From: Begonia masoniana
Lineage: Eukaryota > Streptophyta > Magnoliopsida > Cucurbitales > Begoniaceae
Direction of reading: 5' to 3'
Length of the DNA stretch: 64,000 nucleotides
Assembly: GCA_022432975.1 (NCBI GenBank)
Contig: CM039506.1
Location: 17,372,121-17,436,120 of the forward strand
Shown: in pieces, positions 11,323 through 21,605 of the stretch
Layout of the letters: every line of letters starts with the position of its first letter
How positions within the stretch are numbered: position 1 is the stretch's first letter
The notes under the pieces: generated by a model
Told to the model about the DNA's origin: nothing
The model's input: the letters and a program-made list of their open reading frames with translations, nothing else
Database searches by the model: none
Made by a program: the position numbers and the translations under genes

Positions 11323-11739
11323 CCTATTGTAATATCCGGCTTGTACGGATTTTTGGATATATTATGTTATATTATCATTTCCTTATTTAATGGCATTTTT
11401 GGTAAATATGTCAAATCAGGTCCGATTCACAAAAAGAAAGCGTCATTACGATTCTAACGAATAATAAGAATTTTAAGGAAATTACGGGAATTTTCGGAGA
11501 TCAAACACTACATTCCGAGTAAATACACTTTTCGTAATGTAAAAGACGTTCTCGTAAAAATAGCGAACGAGGTCCAAATTGCGAACGGACAGTTTTAATA
11601 AATCCCTGGCAATGAATAGAAGTTATTGGCAAAATATGGAACTTTCGAGAATCTGAATAGATGGACGATTAACGAAACGAACGACGAAATCAATATAAAA
11701 ATCAAAGAAGGGCAAAACGGTAATTTGTAAAATCAATTT

Positions 11740-11746
11740 TATAAAA
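11740..11746 (+). promoter_or_regulatory. Candidate TATA box in LTR B
   Basis: TATAAAA followed by a C/T-rich stretch. The same arrangement is found at 18020-18026 in the 3' LTR and at 49774-49780 in LTR H, so the position is conserved between the two elements. Confidence 0.5.
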
Positions 11747-12280
11747 CATCACAAAACATTTCTTTTTCCTCACTTCTCTCTTTCTTTTTCTTCTTCTCTC
11801 TGGATCACACGAACAGAGGAGGGTTTCTTCTCTCGGCCGATCGACGCCATCTTCAATCCGAGCTCCGTCCGACCTCCGTTCCTCCTCCGTCCTTCACGGT
11901 TTCTCCTCCTCTCGCTACCCTCGGTATGTAGCCCCAATCTCTGAGCGTTTATTTCGAGTTTTCGGTTCGATTTAGGGTTAGGGTTACAATTAGGGTTTCG
12001 ACGAAAAACGCGATTTAGGGCTCGTAATTAATAGGTTAGCCATGATTAAGCATGTATCGAACGTATTGGACGTTATTGGACGAAGATAAACCAATTTGTG
12101 AAAAAGTATAAATTATAGAATTTTCGGGTTTTTGGAAATAACTCGTTATATGGATTTCCAGATTTATCAAGCGTTATGTCGTTGTTTAAAAGCTTCGATT
12201 TGTTAGATTAAGGACTTTATTAGTTTGGACATTTAATCGTTTAAATTGGTTTTAACGACAAATATCGTGTTTTGTCTCAG

Positions 12281-12990
12281 ACACGACTCCCGTGGACGAA
12301 GTTTGAGATCCAGCGCGCTCAAGGTAAGTTCTCGTGACTTGCTTGACCGAAAGGTCTACACCATACTTCGTCGTCGTATCAAGGATCCTTGAGGGTTCCT
12401 TGTTTTATGTTATTTAGGTTGGGTAGTTAGGTTAGTTGTTTATAGGTTATGTTATATTGTCTGCTGATATGAACTGTTTGTTTACTTTCTGCCGATATGA
12501 ACTGTTCATGCATCACGGTTTTCGAAAGTCATGAAAATGAATTTCTGCACGTGTTTTTAAGAAAAGGAACGTATATCTGAAATGAAATCTGTAACGAAAT
12601 CTGAATGAATAAACGTAATCTGTCTGTTTCTGGTCACGCGGGATGGGGCTCAGGCACGGCTGTGCGTGTTGCAAGCGTGTACCCCCCCTCTCTAGATGGA
12701 AAGGGTAGTCCGACCGCTGGATGGGCCCTCTCCGCTTAGTGGGTAGAGGTTTCGGTGACAATTCTGTCTGTCTGTGACGTAATGAATCTGTAATCTGTAA
12801 TTCTGTATCTGTAATCTGAATCTGAGCATGATTTCTGAATGGCATACGCACGCATGCATTTGCATTTACGTAGCTTACTGAGATTTCAATATCTCATATG
12901 TGTCTGTATGGTGTAGGTGACGTTCTAGGTTACGTTGACCCAGGTGAGGATGATATTCCTCCTCCTGATGTAGGAGCAGCTGATGGATGA
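12281..12990 (+). other. Candidate spliced mini-ORF and structured intron in LTR B
   Basis: TTTTGTCTCAG precedes a 43-nt exon-like segment (12281-12323) ending CAAG|GTAAGT. A second segment starts at 12917 after GGTGTAG and is open to a TGA stop at 12988-12990. The joined frame is open and contains PGEDD and PPPDV. The 593-nt gap has hairpin GACC-GAAA-GGTC (12345-12356, a GNRA-type loop), hairpin TGAGAT-TTCAAT-ATCTCA (12879-12896) and 11-nt complementary strands 12356-12366 and 12906-12916. The 3' LTR has the same layout (18564-18606 and 19200-19273). Confidence 0.55.
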
Positions 12991-13435
12991 TGCTCGTGGG
13001 AGTGCGCTGAGTAGTCGAGGCGCGATACGACCCGTGGGGATGTATGTATGGACTCTGGGGTTATTTTGGGATGTGTGATCTGATAACTGTATAGAATATT
13101 TAGGTTGTTTGGATCTGGATAGAGATTAGATAACGTTTTGGTAATTGTATGTAAAACGTTTTGGTTTAAACTGTTTTGATGAATGTATAAAATGTTTTAG
13201 TTTAAAAACAGTTATTTAAACGTTATAGAAATTCTGGAACTGTTTGGTTGTTAAATTAAATGTTATGAACTGTTTTTAAATGGATACGGATGGCTCGGTT
13301 TTTAGAGTTATCCACGCAGTTGGACTTCGTAAAGTCCACTGTGAGTCGGTTGGACTTAAGCTATAAGTGTTTATGATAGAGAATGTGAAGGTGGTGAAAA
13401 ATGAGAAAGGGTGTAAAGAATGGTGGATGAGAAGT

Positions 13436-13500
13436 GCTCCCTGGAATCGAATTCCAGAGAGTGAAAATGGAGTGTTTGCTCTCTGGAAATTCCAGGGAGC
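13436..13500. repeat. Interrupted palindrome in LTR B
   Basis: GCTCCCTGGAAT...TTCCAGAGAG on the left faces CTCTCTGGAA...ATTCCAGGGAGC on the right across a spacer of about 17 nt. It could fold into a stem of more than 20 bp. The 3' LTR carries the same structure near 19719-19783. Confidence 0.75.
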
Positions 13501-13548
13501 TAAGTGTTCTGGTTTTTGGACGGCAGAGAGCGATTGGGCGCCGTGCTG

Positions 13549-13678
13549 GTCGCTGCAGGCAGCAACTGATCGCTGCAAATGCAGCGACCAGGCGCTGCAT
13601 AATGCAGCGATCGCGCGCTGCATTATGCAGCGCACTCGGCGACCGAGCGCTGCATATAGCAGCGCCCGGTCGCTGCAT
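13549..13678. repeat. GCTGCA hairpin array in LTR B
   Basis: Successive short palindromes of the form GCGCTGCAT-ATGCAGCG recur in about 130 bp (for example around 13566-13580, 13593-13606 and 13616-13632). They are repeated at about 19832-19961 in the 3' LTR, and a shorter version occurs at 51466-51545 in LTR H. Several adjacent RNA stem-loops near the LTR 3' end are predicted by eye. Confidence 0.7.
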
Positions 13679-13954
13679 CTTTTCGAGTGCAGAGTTCCAA
13701 TTCTGCCCTCCCTCTTTTCTGATCTGTTTTAAAGTTTTTTTATTAATGTTTTTAAATTTTTATTGATTGTTTTATAGTTGTTTTAAATGTTCAAGGTTCC
13801 ATTTTAATTCCGATTTCAGTTTTGATTTCAACTACAGTTTTAATTCCGCACGAAGTTTTATTTAAACTATAAGAAAGTAAAAAGTAAAAAAAAATAAAAT
13901 AATAATAATATATGTACGCAAAAAGTGGGTACAGTTTTAGGGGTGTTACATTTA

Positions 13955-13966
13955 TGGTATCAGAGC
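13955..13966 (+). other. Primer-binding site of element B
   Basis: TGGTATCAGAGC lies four bases after the LTR end. It is complementary to the 3' end of plant initiator-Met tRNA. Confidence 0.9.
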
Positions 13967-14037
13967 CCCCGGGTTTTAAAATCGATTCTGTAGACTGCTC
14001 GACTGCACAGCCACTACGCGGACATCCTTCATCAACT

Positions 14038-14100
14038 GTAAGTCTGTTTATAGCTTTATTTGATTTTGTTTCTTAGGATTATCTGTTTAATTTGTTTTAG
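14038..14100 (+). other. Candidate leader intron between PBS and gag (element B)
   Basis: CTGTAAGT at 14036-14043 and TTTGTTTTAG ending at 14100 bound 63 nt just before the gag ATG at 14110. The same donor and acceptor occur in H (51853-51915). An equivalent pair occurs in D (35423-35364, minus), and the donor occurs in E (59575, minus). Splicing is inferred from consensus and position only. Confidence 0.4.
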
Positions 14101-14109
14101 GCTTTATAC

Positions 14110-14790
14110 ATGACTCGAGGAAGGGATCCGAGAGATGACGCGCTAGATCGATTTACGAAATTTCTGGACCGTCAGGCCCAGCATATAGACCTACAAGCTC
14201 AACTTATAGCTAGGCAATCTCATCAGATCGAGATATTGACAAACCGGGAAAGCCTAAGGACCCAAGGTGTGGTCACTCCCAATAATCGTGGTACGAAAAG
14301 GATGAGCAGAGAGGAAACTAAACAAAGCCGACACAAGCGCGTACAAGGAACTTATCAGAAGCCTCTGTGTCCCGAATGCCAGAAGAAGCACTACGGTGAT
14401 TGTCTGACGCGTACCAATAGGTGTTATCGATGTGGGGAAGCTGGCCACTATATCATGAATTGTCCATTATTGAACCGAAATCAACCAGGCAACGATCGAG
14501 GGAAAGGCAAGCTGGTACAAGGGGCTTCTCAGTTGCCTCTTTGTCCTAAATGCCAGAGAGAGCACAGGGGACAGTGCAGAGTAGGTACGAACGTGTGCTA
14601 TTGGTGTGGAGAACCAGGACATTTTGTTAAGGACTGTCCGAATCAGGGTCGAGATCAACATCGCAGAGATCAAAGAAAAGTTGTACCTAGAGTCTTTGCA
14701 TTCATCGAGCTTGACAGCGCCGACGATGGAGCCCAACCTTCTACAATTGCAGGTATTATTTTAATTACCTGTGCAACGATATGCATATGA
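14110..14790 (+). CDS. gag: Element B gag variant: no capsid region, two zinc knuckles
   Basis: A 226-residue product. The start is the ATG of MTRGRDPRDD, shared with the gag of element H. The N-terminal helix-like, Gln-rich region (residues 1-60) is retained. The retrotransposon gag capsid domain seen in H (FWWDSI, LKQTGSVADY) is absent. It is followed directly by two copies of a module: a Cys-rich CP.CQ..H..C segment, then a CCHC zinc knuckle. The knuckles are CYRCGEAGHYIMNC at residue 105 and CYWCGEPGHFVKDC at residue 163. The sequence enters the usual linker to protease (PRVFAFIE) and then runs into filler and stops at 14788-14790, before the DTGATHSF active site. The protein would still be expected to bind nucleic acid but not to form a normal capsid. 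That last point is inference. Confidence 0.75.
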   Translation: MTRGRDPRDDALDRFTKFLDRQAQHIDLQAQLIARQSHQIEILTNRESLRTQGVVTPNNRGTKRMSREETKQSRHKRVQGTYQKPLCPECQKKHYGDCLTRTNRCYRCGEAGHYIMNCPLLNRNQPGNDRGKGKLVQGASQLPLCPKCQREHRGQCRVGTNVCYWCGEPGHFVKDCPNQGRDQHRRDQRKVVPRVFAFIELDSADDGAQPSTIAGIILITCATICI

Positions 14791-15206
14791 TAGATAAAAT
14801 ATTTAGATCTGAAATTAGTAAGGAAGAGAATAATTGGTGAGTAAGAAGGATTACTAGGCGAACCTCGAAGAGAAGATAATAGGATACACATATAACAATA
14901 AACCCCATATAGAAATATAGTTATACATTAGTAGGATTAATTCGATTTAATCAACGGCGTTTGCGCATCTAGGGTTTAGTAACAATTAGAGGAATACACC
15001 CTATGAGATATGGGTTTTTAGTAGGTAGGGATTGTGTCTAATTGACAACCTTTAGGAATATTAAAATACGGCTAGTCGAGAAAGATGAAAGTTTAGAAAT
15101 AAACCTATAAAAGGGATACCCTAGATTGTTATAATGTATGGAGTGTGTTTAAATAGATGAAAGAGTACCGTAGAATTCATATATTGGGGGTTCGTGCGAA
15201 GATAAG
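14780..15206 (+). other. Unrelated filler replacing protease and N-terminal RT in element B
   Basis: Compared with element H, coding homology stops near 14775-14790, in the linker before the protease active site. It resumes near 15207 at the RT segment before FIDD. The roughly 420 bases between are AT-rich and open in no frame, and I cannot match them to any other part of the window. H carries about 1.3 kb in this place. Template switching or repair filler would explain it. Confidence 0.7.
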
Positions 15207-17567
15207 AGTATCTGGATAAGTTCGTTGTGGTGTTTATCGACGACATCTTGATTTACTCTAAGACGAAGGAAGAGCACGAGGACCATCTGAGGATAGTTCT
15301 GAGCACGTTATGTCAGCATCATCTATATCCGAAGTTTTCTAAGTGCGAATTCTGGCTTGACAGAGTGAGTTTTCTGGGCCATATTATATCACAGGACGGA
15401 GTTTCTGTGGATCCGAGCAAGATTCAGGTGGTCAGAGATTGGCCACAGCCGAAGAACGTACGTGAGGTGCGTGGATTTCTCGGATTGGCCGGTTATTATC
15501 GGAAGTTTATAGAGGGATTCTCGAAGATCGCACTTCCTCTTACACGATTGACTCGGAAGAACGAGAAGTTTGTATGGTCGTCTGCTTGTGATGACAGCTT
15601 TATGGAGTTAAAGCAGAGATTGACCACTGCCCCAGTACTGGCGCTACCTGATGAAGGTGTCAGATACAGTGTTTATTGTGATGCATCGGGAGTGGGACTC
15701 GGTTGTGTATTGATGCAGGAGGGGAAGGTTATTTCTTATGCATCTCGGCAGCTGAAGCCGTATGAGCAGAACTACCCCACACACGACCTTGAGCTAGCAG
15801 CTGTGGTTTTCGCACTGAAGATATGGAGACATTACTTATATGGGCAGCAGTGCGAGATATTCTCCGACCACAAGAGTTTGAAGTACTTATTTACGCAGAA
15901 GGAGCTGAACATGCGACAGAGGCGATGGCTTGAGTTCGTCAATGATTACGATTTTGATATCAAGTACCACCCAGGAAAGGCGAACAAGGTGGCCGATGCA
16001 TTGAGTAGAGTGCCTCCTGCGAGTCAGCCATCATTAGCAGCGATGTCAGTTACGCTGCGGTCTGAGATTGAGGGATTTGACGTGGAGATAGTGGCAGAGT
16101 TGTCTTATATGCTTGCCAACATTTCTCTCAGGCCAACTATTCTTGATCGTATACGCGAGGCTCAGCAGAGTGATTCGGAGTGTATGGAGCTTCGATCTAG
16201 TATGACATTGGGAGACTCGTCGGATTTCCATTTATCGGAGGATGGTATTCTGAAGTTCAGGCATAGGTGGTGCGTGCCTAGCGACGAGGATCTGAAGAAG
16301 GAGATATTGGCCGAGGCACATTCCTCGGCATATTCTGTGCACCCGGGGAGTACCAAGAGGTACCGGGATTTGAAACAACACTTCTGGTGGCCGAACATGA
16401 AGAGAGAGGTGGCCAAGTATGTTGAGACCTGTTTAGTTTGTCAACAGGTGAAGGCCGAGCACCAGAGGCCTGCCGGAACGTTATTGCCACTGCCGATTCC
16501 GGAGTGGAAGTGGGAGCAGATCTCCATGGATTTCATTGTGGGGCTCCCGAGGACTACGCGAGGCCATGACGGCATTTGGGTTATTGTGGACCGATTGACA
16601 AAGTCGGCTCACTTTTTGCCTGTGAAGATGACGTCTTCTATGGATCAGCTCGCAGAGCTCTATGTACAGGAGATTGTGAAGTTGCACGGAGTGCCGGTTT
16701 CTATTGTCTCGGATCGAGATCCGAGGTTTACATCGAAGTTCTGGAAGAGTTTGCATAGAGCTATGGGGGACTCAGCTTAACTTCAGCACAGCGTTTCATC
16801 CTCAGACTGATGGTCAGACAGAGAGGACGAATCAGATTTTGGAGGATATGCTCAGAGCGTGTGTGCTTGAGTTTCAGGGATCGTGGAGCAGGTATTTGCC
16901 ACTGATCGAGTTCTCGTACAACAACAGCTTCCAAGCTACTATCGGTATGGCTCCGTATGAAGCCTTATATGGTCGAAAGTGCAGATCTCCGCTGTATTGG
17001 GACGAGGTTGGCGAGACCAGCGTCGTTGAACCTGAGATTCTGCAGCAGACGGCAGAGAAGATTGCCGTTATCCGACAGCGCATTGAAGTAGCTCAAAGCC
17101 GGCAGAAGAGCTATGCTGACACGAGACGGAGAGAGCTAGAGTTCGAGGAAGGTGACGAGGTCTACCTTAAGGTTTCTCCGTTCAAAGGCGTTGCGAGATT
17201 TGGAAGGAGGGGTAAGCTAAACCCTCGTTATGTGGGGCCCTTTCCTATTCTGAAGAGGATCGGGAAGTTGGCGTACAGACTGCAGCTTCCAGCTTCTACG
17301 GAGGGTATCCACGATGTGTTCCACGTATCTATGCTTCGGAGATGTCTACGTGACCCATCGCATATCGTGGAGGCTACAGAGATCGAGGTGCAGCCTACCT
17401 TGAGCTATGAGGTGAGGCCAGTACGTATTTTGGAGCATTCCATCAAGATTCTACGCAATAAAGAAATTCCGCTAGTCAAAGTTCTATGGCGGAATCACGA
17501 GGTGGAAGAGGCTACCTGGGAGCGACAGCAGGATATGATGACTAAGTATCCTGATCTGTTTGTGTAA
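15207..17567 (+). pseudogene. pol: Element B pol remnant: RT C-terminus, RNase H, integrase, chromodomain-like tail
   Basis: The frame enters RT just before the catalytic FIDDILIYS (about 15236) and continues through the RT connection ([11 protein letters not shown]). RNase H is present ([34 protein letters not shown]), then the integrase zinc finger (CLVCQQ) and core ([17 protein letters not shown]). A single extra G in the run at about 16766-16771 shifts the frame after HRAMG. Homology resumes in another frame from about 16774 through [12 protein letters not shown] and the catalytic Glu. The tail has VKVLWRNH and ATWERQQD and stops at 17565-17567. Codon spelling is more GC-rich than in A, C or D. 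Apart from the missing N-terminus and the one-base shift it is well preserved. Confidence 0.9.
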
Positions 17568-17594
17568 TTTAATTTTGTGGACAAAATTCTGAAT

Positions 17595-17607
17595 AAGGAG
17601 GGTAGAA
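17595..17607 (+). other. Polypurine tract of element B
   Basis: AAGGAGGGTAGAA lies directly before the 3' LTR start TGTAATATC. Confidence 0.85.
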
Positions 17608-20235
17608 TGTAATATCTGGCTTGTACGGATTTTTGGATATATTATGTTATATTATCATTTCCTTATTTAATGGCATTTTTGGTAAATATGTCAAATCAGG
17701 TCCGATTCACAAAAAGAAAGCGTCATTACGATTCTAACGAATAATAAGAATTTTAAGGAAATTACGGGAATTTTCGGAGATCAAACACTACATTCCGAGT
17801 AAATACACTTTTCGTAATGTAAAAGACGTTCTCGTAAAAATAGCGAACGAGGTCCAAATTGCGAACGGACAGTTTTAATAAATCCCTGGCAATGAATAGA
17901 AGTTATTGGCAAAATATGAAACTTTCGAGAATCTGAATAGATGGACGATTAACGAAACGAACGACGAAATCAATATAAAAATCAAAGAAGGGCAAAACGG
18001 TAATTTGTAAAATCAATTTTATAAAACATCACAAAATCTCTCTTTTTCCTCACTTCCTTTCTTCTCTTCTCTGGATCGCACGAACAAAGAGTGTTTTTCT
18101 CTCTCGGCCGCCGACGCCGATCTTCAATCCGAGCTCCGTCCGACCTCCGTTCCTCCTCCGTCCTTCACGGTTTCTTCTCCTCTCGCAACCCTCGGTATGT
18201 AGCTTCGGTCTGTGAGCGTTAAATTCCAAGTTTTAGGTCGATTTAACGTTAGGGTTTCGATTAGGGTTTTGATAAAAATGTCGAATTAGGGCTCGTAATT
18301 AATAGGTTAGCCTTGACTAAGTACGTATTGAACGTATTGGACATTATCGGACGAAGATAAATCGATTTGTGAAAAAGTTAAAAAATCCGAGAATTTTAGG
18401 GTTTTCAGAAAAAGTTCGATTGCTCGATGAATTAGCTTAATAAATCGAATTAAGGCATTAGGCGAATTAAGGCATTAGGAAATATCTTTAGTTAAGGTTT
18501 TGTTAATTTGGACGTTTAATAGCTTAACTCGGTTTTAACGGCAAATATCGTGTTTTGTCTCAGACACGACTCCCGTGGACGAAGCTTGAGATCCAGCGCG
18601 CTCAAGGTAAGTTCTCGTGACTTGCTTGACCGAAAGGTCTACACCATACTTCGTCGTCGTATCAAGGATCCTTGAGGGTTCCTTGTTTTACGTTGTTTAG
18701 GTTGGGTAGTTAGGTTAGTTGTTTACAGGTTATGTTATATTGTCTGCTGATATGAACTGTTTGTTTACTTTCTGCCGATATGAACTGTTCATGCATCACG
18801 GTTTTCGAAAGTCATGAAAATGAATTTCTGCATGTGTTTTTAAGAAAAGGAACGTATATCTGAAATGAAATCTGTAACGAAATCTGAATGAATAAACGTA
18901 ATCTGTCTGTTTCTGGTCACGCGGGATGGGGCTCAGGCACGGCTGTGCGTGTTGCAAGCGTGTACCCCCCCTCTCTAGGTGGAAAGGGTAGTCCGACCGC
19001 TGGATGGGCCCTCTCCGCTTAGTGGGTAGAGGTTTCGGTGACAATTCTGTCTGTCTGTGACGTAATGAATCTGTAATCTGTAATTTTGTATCTGTAATCT
19101 GAATCTGAGCATGATTTCTGAATGGCATACGCACGCATGCATTTGCATTTACGTAGCTTACTGAGATTTCAATATCTCATATGTGTCTGTATGGTGTAGG
19201 TGACGTTCTAGGTTACGTTGACCCAGGTGAGGATGATATTCCTCCTCCTGATGTAGGAGCAGCTGATGGATGATGCTCGTGGGAGTGCGCTGAGTAGTCG
19301 AGGCGCGATACGACCCGTGGGGATGTATGTATGGACTCTGGGGTTATTTTGGGATGTGTGATCTGATAACTGTATAGAATATTTAGGTTGTTTGGATCTG
19401 GATAGAGATTAGATAACGTTTTGGTAATTGTATGTAAAACGTTTTGGTTTAAACTGTTTTGATGAATGTATAAAATGTTTTAGTTTAAAAACAGTTATTT
19501 AAACGTTATAGAAATTCTGGAACTGTTTGGTTGTTAAATTAAATGTTATGAATTGTTTTTAAATGGATACGGATGGCTCGGTTTTTAGAGTTATCCACGC
19601 AGTTGTACTTCGTAAAGTCCACTGTGAGTCGGTTGGACTTAAGCTATAAGTGTTTATGATAGAGAATGTGAAGGTGGTGAAAAATGAGAAAGGGTGTAAA
19701 GAATGGTGGATGAGAAGTGCTCCCTGGAATCGAATTCCAGAGAGTGAAAATGGAGTGTTTGCTCTCTGGAAATTCCAGGGAGCTAAGTGTTCTGGTTTTT
19801 GGACGGCAGAGAGCGATTGGGCGCCGTGCTGGTCGCTGCAGGCAGCAACTGATCGCTGCAAATGCAGCGACCAGGCGCTGCATAATGCAGCGATCGCGCG
19901 CTGCATTATGCAGCGCACTCGGCGACCGAGCGCTGCATATAGCAGCGCCCGGTCGCTGCATCTTTTCGAGTGCAGAGTTCCAATTCTTCCCTCCCTCTTT
20001 TCTGATCTGTTTTAAAGTTTTTTTATTAATGTTTTTAAATTTTTATTGATTGTTTTATAGTTGTTTTAAATGTTCAAGGTTCCATTTTAATTCCGATTTC
20101 AGTTTTGATTTCAACTACAGTTTTAATTCCGCACGAAGTTTTATTTAAACTATAAGAAAGTAAAAAGTAAAAAAAAAAAAATAATAATAATAATATATGT
20201 ACGCAAAAAGTGGGTACAGTTTTAGGGGTGTTACA
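17608..20235 (+). mobile_element. 3' LTR of element B
   Basis: 2628 bp from TGTAATATC to GGGGTGTTACA, followed by the CCTAT duplication. It is almost identical to the 5' LTR outside about 18040-18555. Within that block substitutions and indels are frequent, including a local GAATTAAGGCATTAG duplication near 18455-18480 that is absent from the 5' copy. Confidence 0.95.
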
Positions 20236-20282
20236 CCTATTGTTTCTAGTCATTATGTTGACATATTTAAACTCTCACTCTC

Positions 20283-20365
20283 TCATAACGCATAACTCTC
20301 TCTCTCTCTCCAAATGAGAATGAGAAGGAGAGGGGGAGAGAGAGAGAGAGAGTTATGCCTTATGA
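20283..20365. repeat. Foldback with CT/AG microsatellite arms
   Basis: TCATAACGCATAACT followed by CTCTCT on the left (20283-20311) faces AGAGAG followed by AGTTATGCCTTATGA on the right (about 20335-20365). The outer arms pair with one mismatch. It lies in the short stretch between element B and solo LTR F. It may be a small foldback element or a slippage product. Confidence 0.6.
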
Positions 20366-20704
20366 ACACGATGAATTTAATAGATTTATAAAAAAGAGGT
20401 TGATTTACTAAAAGTTAAAAAATTGGGGCTCAATTCATTCGAAAAAAAATTTCAAATGATGAACTGTAAATGACCAGTAATATCAGGATCTAAATTACAT
20501 TTTATTCAAATGAAAATTATAAAGATTTAATTCAGAAAATTAAAACTATGAAGAATAAATTAAAATAAACCTAATTATGAGGACCAATAGTCTATTACCT
20601 TTTTTTTAATTTTAATTGTTGTTTTGACACAAAAATTATATGTTGGTTATTAATTAATTGTTGGTTATTCATAATATTTTATAATTATTTGATGAATGGA
20701 CAAT
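20366..20704. other. AT-rich spacer between element B and LTR F
   Basis: No coding or repeat feature recognised. It ends with AAAAT (20705-20709), the target duplication of LTR F. Confidence 0.5.
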
Positions 20705-21605
20705 AAAATTGTAACACCCGAAAATTTTACCGAATATTTTAGCTATGTGCTTAGAGTTTCGTACGAAATCTTAGGGAGTTACCCAAACGAAAGATAAATG
20801 GACGGAGAAACCAAAATTTAGATTTTTAGAGGGATTAATTAAAAGAGGAATTAAAATGTATATGGTATATGGTTTAATTGGCTATTTGATTGGAGTAGCT
20901 TCTTCATGAAGCCACTACAATCCATGTAACCAAACACTCCAATCTCTCTCTCTCTCTCTCTCCCTCTCCTCTTCCCCTTTCTCTCTCTGCTGAAGCCCAC
21001 ATACGAGAAAGGGTAAACACTTCTCCCTTCCTTGTCAATTTTTACCTCCTGCGTCAGGCGAACCCCCACCCTTGCGCACGTCATCCCTCTCCTTCCCCTC
21101 AGGTTTGTTCCTCCTGCGAAGTCCCTCGCCCTCGCTTGCTCAGTTCTGGAGGAAAGACCGAATCCACACGTTCTTCCCCTTCCTCTTTGGCAAATAAGGT
21201 ATGAAAAGTGCTTTCCCTTTATAGTTCTTATGTTTAGGGTTAAGGGTGTTGGTTATTGTTAGTTTCAATGGATTTGTTAGACGCTTGGTGACTGGAGTGT
21301 GCGATGCACAAAAATTCAGAAATAAACGTTCTGCCTAAATGTCAACATTTGAATTCTGGTTGTGATTGAGATTTGGTTGCTGTATTTCTCTTTTGTTGGA
21401 TGCTTAATTATGATGTGTGTAAGCATACTGATGGTTTTATGGTGAGGTTTTGGCTATTGGTTAGAGTTGGAGAAATCTAAAAATCTGGGTTTTCATTGAA
21501 TGTTGACCTTTGGTTAGGAAGAGGAGAAGTTTCGTTTGTTGAACAAGGAGGCACAAAACTGTTGGATCTTGATTGCTGAAATTTGGCCTTTTCATGATGT
21601 TTAAT

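Larger units (their letters stand above)
11328..13950 (+). mobile_element. 5' LTR of element B
   Basis: 2623 bp from TGTAATATCC to GGGGTGTTACA. It contains a TATA-like TATAAAA at 11740, the exon-like/hairpin module 12281-12990, a long interrupted palindrome at 13436-13500 and an array of GCTGCA hairpins at about 13549-13678. It is nearly identical to the 3' copy, except for a diverged block of about 500 bp (about 11755-12275). Confidence 0.95.
11328..20235 (+). mobile_element. Element B: complete but internally rearranged Ty3/gypsy element
   Basis: LTRs 11328-13950 and 17608-20235 bound an 8.9-kb element with 5-bp target duplications CCTAT at 11323-11327 and 20236-20240. It has a PBS for initiator-Met tRNA and a polypurine tract. 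Gag has lost its capsid region, protease and N-terminal RT are replaced by unrelated filler, and a one-base insertion breaks integrase. It therefore cannot make its own full polyprotein. The closest relative in the window is element H. Confidence 0.95.

Noticed and set aside
12513..12851. Minus-strand frame repeated exactly in both LTRs of B
   Set aside because: Antisense to the LTR and repeated only because the LTRs are copies. The residue pattern reflects the CTGTAATCTG-type simple repeats.
13955..13966. tRNA gene suggested by the Met tRNA match
   Set aside because: Only the 11-12 nt complementary to the tRNA 3' end are present, placed right after an LTR. It is a primer-binding site.
20943..20985. 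CT microsatellite as a distinct regulatory element
   Set aside because: CT-rich tracts near the start of LTR leaders are common and low in information; mentioned only under LTR F.
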